DNA of 43,145 nucleotides, taken from assembly GCF_030159995.1 (NCBI RefSeq), contig NZ_BSNM01000008.1, positions 1 through 43,145 of the forward strand, in the 5' to 3' direction. Positions 9,701 through 18,157 of the stretch are shown here, piece by piece; positions within the stretch are counted from its first letter, which is position 1, and every line of letters starts with the position of its first letter. The DNA is from Litoribrevibacter albus (GTDB lineage Bacteria > Pseudomonadota > Gammaproteobacteria > Pseudomonadales > Litoribrevibacteraceae). The notes under the pieces were generated by a model that made no database searches, was not told where the DNA came from, and saw nothing but the letters and a program-made list of their open reading frames with translations. A program made the position numbers and the translations under genes.

Positions 9701-10117
9701 TCAGGCAATTGGATCAGCACTGATGGTTACTTGCTCTTCAGTGATCTCGTTGTAAAAGCAGCTTCTGCGATTGGTGTGACATGCAGGGCCTTTTTGATCC
9801 ACTTTAAGTAACAGTGTATCGGCATCACAATCAGTTGCCATAGAAATCAGGGTTTGCTGATGGCCTGAACTTTCCCCTTTGCGCCAGTAGGTTTGACGTG
9901 AACGGGACCAGTAGCATACTTGCTTGGTTTTCAGTGTTTCTTCAATGGATAATTTGTTCATCCATGCCATCATCAGAACTTCACCGGTATCATGCTGTTG
10001 AGCAATGGCGGGAATCAGGCCGTCTGAGTTGTACTTAAGACTGTCGAGTGCTTGCTCAAGGTCAAAGTGGCTACCAGAAGGTTGTTTCTCGATTGCTTTC
10101 CAGTCAAGTTTACTCAT
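9701..10117 (-). CDS. hisI: Phosphoribosyl-AMP cyclohydrolase
   Basis: This enzyme catalyses the third step of histidine biosynthesis, opening the adenine ring of phosphoribosyl-AMP. The 138 residues match the HisI family throughout: HDTGEVLMMAWMN, YWSRSRQTYWRKGESSGH, the metal motif DCDADT (Asp96, Cys97, Asp98, Asp100) and CHTNRRSCF (Cys113, Cys120). The catalytic zinc/magnesium ligands are all present. No HisE domain is fused and no other his gene is nearby. Its neighbour upstream on the same strand is folE2, 82 bases away with a hairpin between. In several bacteria folE2 and hisI paralogues are both part of the response to zinc shortage, so this may be a second, accessory hisI. That is inference, because the cysteine ligands are retained and no Zur box was recognised. 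Confidence 0.93.
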   Translation of the reverse strand: MSKLDWKAIEKQPSGSHFDLEQALDSLKYNSDGLIPAIAQQHDTGEVLMMAWMNKLSIEETLKTKQVCYWSRSRQTYWRKGESSGHQQTLISMATDCDADTLLLKVDQKGPACHTNRRSCFYNEITEEQVTISADPIA

Positions 10118-10160
10118 CAGGAAGTCTCGGTGTTCTAAAGTGAGTGGGGTGGGGATAATA

Positions 10161-10185
10161 ACTGGCTTGAAAGTATCAAGCCAGT
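10161..10185 (-). other. Perfect hairpin between folE2 and hisI
   Basis: ACTGGCTTGA (10161-10170) and TCAAGCCAGT (10176-10185) form a perfect 10-base-pair stem with a 5-base loop. In the transcribed direction it lacks a good U-run (only TTATTAT follows). It may be a weak terminator or an RNA-stabilising structure that lowers hisI read-through. Confidence 0.6.
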
Positions 10186-10199
10186 CTTAAAGGTATTGA

Positions 10200-11153
10200 T
10201 TAGCGGTGAAGATGTGGTTGGAAACCACCTTCTACGCCTTTAGTAGTAATACTAACTGCGTCATGAGCATGAAGGCTCTCGTAGTGTTCAACGCGTAGCC
10301 AGAAGTCCAGGTAGTCTGACTGTTGATTCAATGCATTTTTAACACGACGAGCGGCGTCTTCTACAAACATCAGGTTATGGCCATTCAGACGAGCGAACTC
10401 TTGTTCGTCTTCACGTTTAACGGCGGTTTGAACCGGTGTTTGCAAGGCATTTTCGATGACATTCACCAATTCAGAGATAGGGAATAGTTCAACCGACTCA
10501 TCCAGGCGTACAACCACATGAGCAGTACTTCTCTGACTGTGTGGCGTAGCGAACGTACCTTTTTCTGAACGTAACCAGCTTTCCACTTCATCTACAGAGA
10601 TATCGGCACGACCATCAAAGTCTTTGCTGAATTGTTCCTGGATAAGTTGTCTTGCTAATGCCGCAGAACACGGACAAGTAGATGAGTATGGCACTTTTAC
10701 CGAAAGCTCAATCACAACCTTTCCGTTTTCCAGAAAACCATTCACGGTAACAGGGTAGTCTTTCCAGCCTGCAAACTGGCTTTTAAGTGCTGGCTTCTTG
10801 ATTAGATAGTCGAAATCGATGTTTAGATTGGCACAATCACTGATGTCATGATGACTGTCCAGTAAGTGTGATAAGAATTCACGAAGACCTGCGACGGTGA
10901 CAACTTCTTTCTCTGCATATTGCATCAACAATAGATACAAACGAGACATGTGGATGCCTTTAACCTGAGGGTTGTTCAGGTTTACATACGTTTGTACTTT
11001 AGCATCAATGCGTTGTTCAGGTTCGTTAACATCTTTAATAACGAGAGGTAGAGCGATCCCGCTCATTCCTACCCAATCCAAAGTTGTACTATGGCTTGAA
11101 CGACTGGTAAGGGCCACATCTGGCAGGGCTTTTTCGGAAGCAGGGTTGGTCAC
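10200..11153 (-). CDS. folE2: GTP cyclohydrolase IB
   Basis: This enzyme converts GTP to 7,8-dihydroneopterin triphosphate, the first step of folate (and queuosine) synthesis. It is the alternative, zinc-independent type IB enzyme. The 317 residues contain the FolE2 hallmarks: TLDWVGMSGI near the N terminus, IHMSRLY, the catalytic-cysteine segment YSSTCPCSAAL (Cys160, Cys162), the His-rich THVVVR-like segment and the C-terminal HAHDAVS. In many bacteria folE2 is induced by zinc shortage through Zur. The 213 bases upstream hold a small inverted repeat, CCTAT (11166-11170) / ATAGG (11180-11184), but no convincing Zur box. It probably heads a transcript that may run on to hisI. Confidence 0.95.
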   Translation of the reverse strand: MTNPASEKALPDVALTSRSSHSTTLDWVGMSGIALPLVIKDVNEPEQRIDAKVQTYVNLNNPQVKGIHMSRLYLLLMQYAEKEVVTVAGLREFLSHLLDSHHDISDCANLNIDFDYLIKKPALKSQFAGWKDYPVTVNGFLENGKVVIELSVKVPYSSTCPCSAALARQLIQEQFSKDFDGRADISVDEVESWLRSEKGTFATPHSQRSTAHVVVRLDESVELFPISELVNVIENALQTPVQTAVKREDEQEFARLNGHNLMFVEDAARRVKNALNQQSDYLDFWLRVEHYESLHAHDAVSITTKGVEGGFQPHLHR

Positions 11154-11337
11154 TGACTTAGGTATCCTATGTTAGTGTGATAGGGCGCATATCCAATAAA
11201 TAATAAGGATAGTTGATCGAACCCAGTGTAAAAACAATCGCGGTATGCTATACGAAAGTACCGGGATCAGCAAGAAGCGACCCCGGCCAAAGTGATAGTA
11301 ATTATTGATAAGTTTAATTGAAAACGCTAATGGAACT

Positions 11338-11363
11338 AAGGGAGCCTTTAGCGGAAAGGCCCT
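11338..11363 (-). terminator. Possible hairpin terminator after the EAL protein gene
   Basis: GCCTTT (11344-11349) pairs with AAAGGC (11355-11360), with imperfect extension on both sides. It sits just after the stop codon of the minus-strand gene at 11367. There is no clear U-run, so its termination strength is uncertain. Confidence 0.35.
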
Positions 11364-11366
11364 TGG

Positions 11367-13595
11367 TTATTTCTTTAGAAGCAGTTCTTTGACGTCATTA
11401 CCGTGCATAGGTTTGGCATAGAAGAAGCCTTGTACTTCATCACAACCCAGTTCCACCAAGACCTTGGTTTGTTCTTCGTCCTCAACACCTTCTGCAATGA
11501 CTTGCAGATTGAGTTCGTGGCCCATCTTAATAATCAAGGACACAATGGTTTTGTCTCCCTGATTACTTTCAACGCGACGAATGAAGGAGCGGTCAATTTT
11601 GACTCGATCTACAGGCAAGCGTTGAAGATAGCTCAAGGACGAATAACCCGTACCAAAATCGTCGATTGCAACCGTAATGCCTTCTAAACGAAGCATGGAT
11701 AGTTGATCGATGAATACCATTGCATCTTCGGAGAGCATGGATTCGGTGATCTCAAGTTCAAGATACTTAGGGTTAATGCCTGTGTCTTGAATGGTCTGAT
11801 AGACAAAATCAAGGAAGCTTGGATCTTTGAATTGGCGCATCGAGATATTAACCGCCACTCGAAGGGGAGGCAGCCCTTCAGAAATCCACTTCACTTGTTG
11901 TTCGCAGGCTGTTTTTAGTACCCACTCACCAATATGAACGATTTGTCCTGAGTCTTCTGCCGCAGGAATGAAATCCATCGGAGAGATAATAGTGCCGTCC
12001 GGTTTAAACCAACGAACCAAGGCTTCAACACCAATGTACTGCTGGGTTTTCAGGCAGTACTGAGGTTGATAGAAGAGCACCATTTCGTCATTCTCTAATG
12101 CACCTTTCAATTCTTTGATCACATTCAGGCGGCGTTTTAATTGCTCATGCATTGCCGGATCAAAGAATTGATGTTTGCCTTTGGTATTACTCTTCGCATA
12201 TTTCAGCGCAATACCTGCATTTTTGAACAACTCATTTGCATTATCATCACAGTTGTCGGTGGCTGCGACACCAGCGGATATAGAAATTGGAAGTTCGTTA
12301 TCTCCAATACGCAGTGTTGTTTCAAATGCCTTATAAAGTTGTCTGGGAATTAGCTCTAGATCTTCTTCTGAGGTTTGAGCGATAAAGACACCAAAGGTGT
12401 CTCCGCTAACACGACCTATTAGGGCGTTAGGGTAGGTCGACGTTAATCGTTTGGCGACCATTTTGATAACCGAATTACCGGTATCGTGACCCAATCCATC
12501 ATTTACCGCTTGGAAATTATCGATATCAATCAGCAGTAATAAGTGTGATTGACTATTAGAATCTAAAAGTTCCTGGATTTGAGTTAGGAAACCGTTTCGA
12601 TTTTTTAAACGCGTCAGGTTATCCAGGAAGGCAATTTCATTAATGTGTTCAAAGAGGTACGTATTTTCAAGAGATGTAGCTATTTGAACACCAAATACCG
12701 CTAACAATTTCTTGTTCACAAATTCCAGTTCAGCCTGAGTTTTGCCTGAAATAACAATTTTGTGTCCGGACGGAGATTTGGTGAACAGACAAATATGATT
12801 ACCATCAAGAAGACTGCTTTCGTTGGAGAACGCTTCCTGAATGGATTCTGCAATTGAGTCGTTCAGGTCACTGACTCTCGTATTGGCTTCGATGTCGATG
12901 GCATTGCCGGATGCTAAAACAACCGCATCTACATTATCCCCTGCGTTATGCATTCCGCATACTAAAACGTTTTCTGGTGCACATTTAGATAAAAAGGCGA
13001 ACGGCTCAATGACATCGTTTGAAAGACCAGAAATGCTTCTTTCCTGGAACAGCTCACGTGAACTCTTAACAATGTATTCAAGGCCGGACTGACCTGTTTC
13101 CATTGCTTTGATTTGTTCGTAAGAGCGAAGCGCTGAGGTTAGCGCAGTAATCAGTTTGGTGCGGGTTAACTCACTCTTGGCTTTATAGTCATTGATGTCG
13201 TATTTACTGATGACTTCCAGTTCTGGTGCGTAGCCCGGTTGTCCTGTACGAAGGATAATTCGTACAGAGTTGTTTTTGATCTCGTCACGGATATAGCCAA
13301 CCAATTCAAGACCGGCGTTTTCTGTTTCCATTACGACATCGAGAAGAATACAAGCAATATCATTCTCTGCTTTTAAGATTTCACGGGCTTCTTGCCCGGA
13401 AAAAGCAGAAATGATTTCTAGAGGCTTACCTTCAAAGACAAAGCCTTGCAAAGCAAAAGTTGTTGCCTTGTGCATTTGCTGTTCGTCATCGACCACGAGC
13501 ATTTTCCATGGCGCCGAAGAGGTTTCAACGGGGGCTTCATGGTGGTCATCCTCAAAAACTATTAGCTCGTCCTGCGGTGATAGCTGCTGTGTCAT
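11367..13595 (-). CDS. Response regulator with receiver, DUF3369-like, degenerate GGDEF and EAL domains (c-di-GMP phosphodiesterase)
   Basis: This 742-residue regulator probably degrades cyclic di-GMP. The receiver (about 30-150) has the phosphoacceptor Asp86 in CILLDVVM and a Lys-containing DYKAK segment. A linker domain of about 165-315 resembles DUF3369. The GGDEF domain (about 325-480) has SGDTF at 397-401 in place of the active GGDEF loop, so cyclase activity is unlikely. The EAL domain (about 495-742) keeps EAL at 524-526 and the downstream catalytic motifs (NISMRQF, ELEITESML, IDDFGTGYSS, VKIDRSFI, VIAEGVE). It lies 9 bases after the histidine kinase gene, its likely partner. It may modulate attachment or motility, in line with the adhesin locus nearby. 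Confidence 0.92.
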   Translation of the reverse strand: MTQQLSPQDELIVFEDDHHEAPVETSSAPWKMLVVDDEQQMHKATTFALQGFVFEGKPLEIISAFSGQEAREILKAENDIACILLDVVMETENAGLELVGYIRDEIKNNSVRIILRTGQPGYAPELEVISKYDINDYKAKSELTRTKLITALTSALRSYEQIKAMETGQSGLEYIVKSSRELFQERSISGLSNDVIEPFAFLSKCAPENVLVCGMHNAGDNVDAVVLASGNAIDIEANTRVSDLNDSIAESIQEAFSNESSLLDGNHICLFTKSPSGHKIVISGKTQAELEFVNKKLLAVFGVQIATSLENTYLFEHINEIAFLDNLTRLKNRNGFLTQIQELLDSNSQSHLLLLIDIDNFQAVNDGLGHDTGNSVIKMVAKRLTSTYPNALIGRVSGDTFGVFIAQTSEEDLELIPRQLYKAFETTLRIGDNELPISISAGVAATDNCDDNANELFKNAGIALKYAKSNTKGKHQFFDPAMHEQLKRRLNVIKELKGALENDEMVLFYQPQYCLKTQQYIGVEALVRWFKPDGTIISPMDFIPAAEDSGQIVHIGEWVLKTACEQQVKWISEGLPPLRVAVNISMRQFKDPSFLDFVYQTIQDTGINPKYLELEITESMLSEDAMVFIDQLSMLRLEGITVAIDDFGTGYSSLSYLQRLPVDRVKIDRSFIRRVESNQGDKTIVSLIIKMGHELNLQVIAEGVEDEEQTKVLVELGCDEVQGFFYAKPMHGNDVKELLLKK

Positions 13596-13604
13596 ATAGT
13601 TATT

Positions 13605-15488
13605 TTATCCTTGAGCCTCATCCGATATTGGTGCAACTTTTGGAATCGTCACGATAAATTTTGTACCTTTACCTTCATCACTTTCAAGTGATAGAGAACC
13701 GCCAAGTATCTTCACGGTTATATTGTGAACCAGATTCAAACCTAGTCCTGTACCACCTTCGCCCATCTTAGTTGTAAAAAACGGGTCGAATACTTTTTTC
13801 TGAAGCTCTGTCGGGATGCCTTTCCCGTTGTCTTCAAAAATAATTTGTATCTTATCATCAGGTAGCTGTTTTGCATTAATTAGCATAGTTCCCGCTTGAT
13901 CATCGGTAAAGGCATGATTAACCGAGTTTGTGAAAAAGTTCGTTACGACTTGCCCTAATGGACCAGGGAAGCTGTCCAAAGAAATACCGGACGCAATATC
14001 GATGCTAATGGAATGACGAGTGTGTTTAAGTCTTGGTACCAAGGTTGAGATCACTTCTTCGAGAACCGTTTTCAAATCAAAGGTTCGTCGTTGTGAGCTG
14101 GTTTGGTCGGCGGCCACTTGTTTGAAGTTTTGAACCAGGTGAACGGCGCTGGTTAAGCTTGAATTCAGAAGGGAGGAGGCTTCTTCCACGCCATCTATAA
14201 AGGTAACCAGAGAGGACTTCTTAAGTTGGCCGCTTTCAAACTCTTCCCGGAAGTGTTTGGATCTATCAAGTAGTGCACTCGACACCGTGACACTGCTACC
14301 AATTGGAGTATTAATTTCATGGGCAACGCCTGCAACCAAACGTCCTAGTGATGCCAGTTTTTCCGTTTGAACCAGGGTATCCTGAGCAAGTTCGAGATCT
14401 GAAAGCGCTTTTTCGGCGCGTTCTCTGGCTTCCTGAATTTTGGCTTCACTGCGTTTACGCTCACTGATGTCCTGAAGAACGATAACGTGCCCTTGTGCAT
14501 TACCTTGAGAGTCAAACAAAGGCGCGGCTGAATACATTAGTGTCATGCCGATAGTGCCGGTGTTTTGGCCTAAATGTGAGGCGACCGTTAATTCCCCTTT
14601 GATTTGGGTGTCTTTTAACGTTTCATCCAAAGGCAGGTCTTTGATGATGCCGGTCAGCGGTTGATTGATGACCTGTAATTTTTCGATATGAACCAGCTCA
14701 TTAAACGAAGGATTACAATCCACGATATCTCGTGCTTTGTTTAAATAAACGATCGGGCTAGGAATACCGTTAAGTAAGGTTCGTTGAAAACTGAGCTGAT
14801 CCTGTAAGTTCTTTTCGAACTTTTCCTGTAGGCGTTGTATGGAGTTATACGCCTGGATGAAATGACCTAGCTCATCCTCAGTTTGCCAGTCAAAATATTC
14901 CCGTTGACCTGTTCGTTCGAAGACTTCGATTGAGTCCATTACTTTACGGATCGGTTTAATAATGGTTATGCCGAAGCCAAAAAAGATCATTACTGTGAGC
15001 GTACCAGATAACAGACACAGCAGCAGAAGCTGAGTAAGAATATTTTCTCTCAGATCTTGTTGATCCGGGGATAGGTCGAAATGAATTTCAAGTTTTCCTA
15101 GCGTATCTGTTTCTAAATCCGCTTCGTGAACAATCGAGCGTTTGCTGACATAGACGTTTTCAGAACTGGGTGGGCATTCTTTGTTGAAATCAAATTCATT
15201 GGGCCCGAGAACGGACTCCAATCGAATACAAACAACGCGCTCTTCACGACTGATGGTTTCAAGAATGGCTTTTACACTGCTGGATTCCAAATACCACAGT
15301 GGGCGTTCCAGTAATTGTGTTGAGCGGGTAATGAAGCGATCGGCTTCACTTTTGAGAATTCGTTTGGACTCTGAAACCGTCGTTAACGCAAACACCAACA
15401 CGAACAGACTGGTAATCAGTAGCATCGGAGGTATCGTAATCAGCAGGAATTTTCCCCGCAACGACCGTTTGCTAAACCAATGCTGCAT
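13605..15488 (-). CDS. Membrane sensor histidine kinase with HAMP and PAS domains
   Basis: The 627-residue kinase has two transmembrane helices (about 14-38 and 152-178) enclosing a periplasmic sensor of about 110 residues. A HAMP linker (about 178-232), a PAS-like domain (about 235-345), a coiled coil and the histidine kinase core follow. The phosphoacceptor is His390 in GVAHEINTP, and the ATPase has N-box NFFTNSVNHAF, DNGKGIP and GGTGLGLNLV. The HEINTP context is typical of the family with hydrophobic ligands or two-step relay. It is the first gene of a two-gene operon with the receiver/EAL protein and probably phosphorylates its Asp86. The ligand is unknown. Confidence 0.92.
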   Translation of the reverse strand: MQHWFSKRSLRGKFLLITIPPMLLITSLFVLVFALTTVSESKRILKSEADRFITRSTQLLERPLWYLESSSVKAILETISREERVVCIRLESVLGPNEFDFNKECPPSSENVYVSKRSIVHEADLETDTLGKLEIHFDLSPDQQDLRENILTQLLLLCLLSGTLTVMIFFGFGITIIKPIRKVMDSIEVFERTGQREYFDWQTEDELGHFIQAYNSIQRLQEKFEKNLQDQLSFQRTLLNGIPSPIVYLNKARDIVDCNPSFNELVHIEKLQVINQPLTGIIKDLPLDETLKDTQIKGELTVASHLGQNTGTIGMTLMYSAAPLFDSQGNAQGHVIVLQDISERKRSEAKIQEARERAEKALSDLELAQDTLVQTEKLASLGRLVAGVAHEINTPIGSSVTVSSALLDRSKHFREEFESGQLKKSSLVTFIDGVEEASSLLNSSLTSAVHLVQNFKQVAADQTSSQRRTFDLKTVLEEVISTLVPRLKHTRHSISIDIASGISLDSFPGPLGQVVTNFFTNSVNHAFTDDQAGTMLINAKQLPDDKIQIIFEDNGKGIPTELQKKVFDPFFTTKMGEGGTGLGLNLVHNITVKILGGSLSLESDEGKGTKFIVTIPKVAPISDEAQG

Positions 15489-15567
15489 AAATCTAATATT
15501 CCTTTAAAGATCAGTTTGTTGATGTTCAGTTAGATAATGTCGGTTTTCTTTCACAGTCTAGCTGAGA

Positions 15568-17373
15568 TCACTGTTTAATCCACTTCTTAGACTCAGACTC
15601 ATTTATTATCGATAAATAGATGGAAGGTAAAGTGATTTTTGTGAGTTTTACCGTGCATCTCATTAGCTGATCTTGTCGGAAGAAGTGACAATTTACTTCA
15701 CTGCCTTCATCAAACCGGGAGAGTAGCTTATCAATGTCTTGTTTTCCGACCATTAATTGATCAATCGCAATAATGATGTCGCCCGCAGAAAGACCGGCTG
15801 CCTGTCCTGGCATATTATCCAGCACCTGAACCAATTCCAGACCCATCGCGTGTGGTTTGGTTCTGAGACCTGAGCTGAATGAGGCATCATCCGTTGGTTT
15901 CTTCCCGCCTAAGTCTGTAAGGCTACTGCTTTGGTATTCTTGATATTCAATCCCTGCGTTGGACAACAAGCGTTCCAGAGGAAGGTCTTCCGTCGTGTCT
16001 AAGGCCTGTGTCAGGTAGTCTGATACATCAACGGACGTAATTTGTTGAATGAGATCTGGCATTTCATTCTCATCGACGCCTTGACCTGTGGATAAGTAAC
16101 GCTGCCATAGATGTTTTACTACATCGTCCAGAGAACATTGGTGATTACTCTGTTGCTGAATCAGTAAGTCCAGACCTAAGGCAATGAGCGAGCCTTTGGT
16201 GTAGTAGCTAACAATGTGATTCGGAGCGCCTTCGTCTTGTTTGTAGAATCTGGTCCAGGTATCAAAGCTGGAGTCTGCTACGGTTTGGCGGAAGCGTCCG
16301 TTTTGTCGAATCACACGAGTGATGTCCTGAGCCAGGCATTCAAGGTAGCTGTCCTCAGGGATTATGCCGCTACGAGCAAGGAACAGGTTGTCGTAGTAGG
16401 AGGTAACCCCCTCAAACCACCACATGAGGCTGGTATGAACTTCCTGCGACAGATCGTATGGCAGGAAGTTTTGCGGCTTAATACGTTTCACATTCCAGGT
16501 ATGGAAGTATTCGTGGCTGCACAAACCAAGATAGGTACGATAACCGTCAGTGATCTTGGTATCCTGCTTGTGTGGTAAATCAGAACGGTTAGCAATCAAA
16601 CTGGTTGATGCTCTGTGTTCCAAGCCGCCATAGCCTTGATCCACCACCAACGTCATGAACAGGTAGTAATCCATCGGTGCGGGAGTGCCAAAGAAATTAA
16701 TCTGATATTCGCAGATGACTTTTAAATCCTGACAGAGTCGTTCCATGTCCGCATAGTGTTTACCCACAAGAACAACATCGTGTTGTACACCGCAAGCCTC
16801 AAAGCTGGCTAAGGTGAAATCAGAAATTTCTACCGGGTGGTCAATCAGGTCATCGTAATTATCGGCATGGTATAAACCGAACTGATACCGATCGTGGTCC
16901 ACTGGTTTTAAAGAGGTTGCCACTTTCCAGTCGGAACAATAGGCATAACTTGGAGTAGGAATGTCGAGAAGACATGGCTGGTCTTCTTGTCCAATGACTT
17001 CTAAAAACAAACTTGTGCCATTGAAGTAAGCGTGTGTTTGATCAAAGTGTGCACTGCGAACGGATAAGTCCCAAGCGTACACAATATAACTAACGCGGAT
17101 CGCTTTCTGATTGGTTTGAATCAACCATGTGGATTTATCTTGTTTCTCTACGGTCAATCTTTGTTCGGTCGCTACATCAATGGCCTGAAGTTCCACAACA
17201 TTCTTTGCAAAGTCTCGAATCATGTAGCTACCAGGAATCCATGCAGGTAGGCGGAGAGTTTGCTGTTCGGCTGGCTGTTCAATATCCAGATGTACCAGAA
17301 AACGGTGAGCATAGGGTTCAGAAAGTTCTACGGTGTAACGAATTGAATAAGGAGATTGAACAGATAGGGACAT
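15568..17373 (-). CDS. M61-family metallopeptidase with PDZ domain
   Basis: This is a predicted zinc aminopeptidase of the glycyl aminopeptidase (M61) family. The 601 residues are the usual family length. Evidence: an N-terminal beta-rich domain, the family signature GYGGLEHRAST (about 247-257), the zinc motif HEYFH (287-291) followed by TWNVKRIKP, and a C-terminal PDZ-like domain (about 500-575) with LVQVLDNMPGQAAGLSAGDIIIAID. No signal peptide is evident, so it probably acts in the cytoplasm. It is transcribed divergently from the ComFB-family gene, and 79 bases separate its stop from the kinase gene start. Its physiological substrate is unknown. Confidence 0.92.
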   Translation of the reverse strand: MSLSVQSPYSIRYTVELSEPYAHRFLVHLDIEQPAEQQTLRLPAWIPGSYMIRDFAKNVVELQAIDVATEQRLTVEKQDKSTWLIQTNQKAIRVSYIVYAWDLSVRSAHFDQTHAYFNGTSLFLEVIGQEDQPCLLDIPTPSYAYCSDWKVATSLKPVDHDRYQFGLYHADNYDDLIDHPVEISDFTLASFEACGVQHDVVLVGKHYADMERLCQDLKVICEYQINFFGTPAPMDYYLFMTLVVDQGYGGLEHRASTSLIANRSDLPHKQDTKITDGYRTYLGLCSHEYFHTWNVKRIKPQNFLPYDLSQEVHTSLMWWFEGVTSYYDNLFLARSGIIPEDSYLECLAQDITRVIRQNGRFRQTVADSSFDTWTRFYKQDEGAPNHIVSYYTKGSLIALGLDLLIQQQSNHQCSLDDVVKHLWQRYLSTGQGVDENEMPDLIQQITSVDVSDYLTQALDTTEDLPLERLLSNAGIEYQEYQSSSLTDLGGKKPTDDASFSSGLRTKPHAMGLELVQVLDNMPGQAAGLSAGDIIIAIDQLMVGKQDIDKLLSRFDEGSEVNCHFFRQDQLMRCTVKLTKITLPSIYLSIINESESKKWIKQ

Positions 17374-17579
17374 GGTAACGACACCGTAAATTATGAATAT
17401 TCAAAGAGTTATAGACGTTTTATAAGTTCTAGGTCGCTTTTTCAAGCCATTTGCTAAACTTGATTCTATAAACTTTAGACAGAGTTTCTTTAATCTGAAT
17501 GAAAAGTGAACTGATTTGCTGGAAATTAACAGTAACTTTCATTGGATTAAAGCTTCAATGATACTGGGAATGGAATGTT

Positions 17580-17846
17580 ATGAGCCTAACTGATCAGATT
17601 CAAAACTACGTAGAGACCTTGGTTGAAGAGAAAATATTTGAAAAACTGGGGGCCAATGCGGATGAAGATACGATGATTGATATTGCCTGTGTGGCGCTGA
17701 ACCAGTTGCCTGCTCGCTATATTCGGTATGCAGTAGATTTGGTTTTTTATATGCAGCCTGAAGAGCGTAAGAAGCTGTTTGATGATGTGGAAAAGAGCGT
17801 TACAGAAGCCATTGCGTATGTAGAGAAGCACAAGCGCTCTTCATAG
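17580..17846 (+). CDS. ComFB-family protein (possible c-di-GMP receptor)
   Basis: The 88-residue soluble protein matches the late competence protein ComFB family in length and pattern. It has an N-terminal helix (VETLVEEKIFEKL), the conserved DIACVALNQLPARYIRYAVD stretch in the middle, and a C-terminal charged helix (PEERKKLFDDVEKSVTEAIAYV). ComFB-domain proteins of cyanobacteria bind cyclic di-GMP; applying that here is inference. The gene is monocistronic: it diverges from the M61 gene and converges with the ferredoxin gene, whose stop codon is only 5 bases away. Its nearness to an EAL-domain regulator and an adhesin locus makes a signalling role attractive. Confidence 0.8.
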   Translation: MSLTDQIQNYVETLVEEKIFEKLGANADEDTMIDIACVALNQLPARYIRYAVDLVFYMQPEERKKLFDDVEKSVTEAIAYVEKHKRSS

Positions 17847-17850
17847 TCCG

Positions 17851-18114
17851 TTAGAGAGGGCGTTCAATCTTGATATCGGTGATGGCCCGAGAACAACAGG
17901 TGACGATCTCATTTTCCTTGAGAAAGGCCAGAGGGGGTTCTTGGTATTCAACACGCCCTTCCAGTAGCTTCACCCTACAGGCACCACAATAGCCGGAACG
18001 GCATTGATATTCGATGCGAATATCATGCTGTTCCAAACTATCAAGGATGGGTTCTGATTTAGGCACGTAAACGGCCATTAAATCATCCACCTGTACTTTT
18101 ATCTCGTCAGACAC
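17851..18114 (-). CDS. yfaE: 2Fe-2S ferredoxin for ribonucleotide reductase maintenance (YfaE-like)
   Basis: The 87-residue ferredoxin supplies electrons to rebuild the diferric-tyrosyl radical cofactor of NrdB. It has the plant-type cluster motif: Cys in YQCRSGYCGACRVKL plus a fourth Cys in the VTCCSRA segment. It is the third gene after nrdA and nrdB, the same order as in E. coli (nrdA, nrdB, yfaE), starting 43 bases after nrdB. Confidence 0.92.
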   Translation of the reverse strand: MSDEIKVQVDDLMAVYVPKSEPILDSLEQHDIRIEYQCRSGYCGACRVKLLEGRVEYQEPPLAFLKENEIVTCCSRAITDIKIERPL

Positions 18115-18157
18115 CTAATTCACTCTCAAAGGAATGTGAGTTTCATGGGGGTGTTGC

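Noticed and set aside
11161-11215. Zur box upstream of folE2
   Set aside because: Only a short CCTAT/ATAGG repeat is present; it does not match the Zur palindrome, so no site is claimed.
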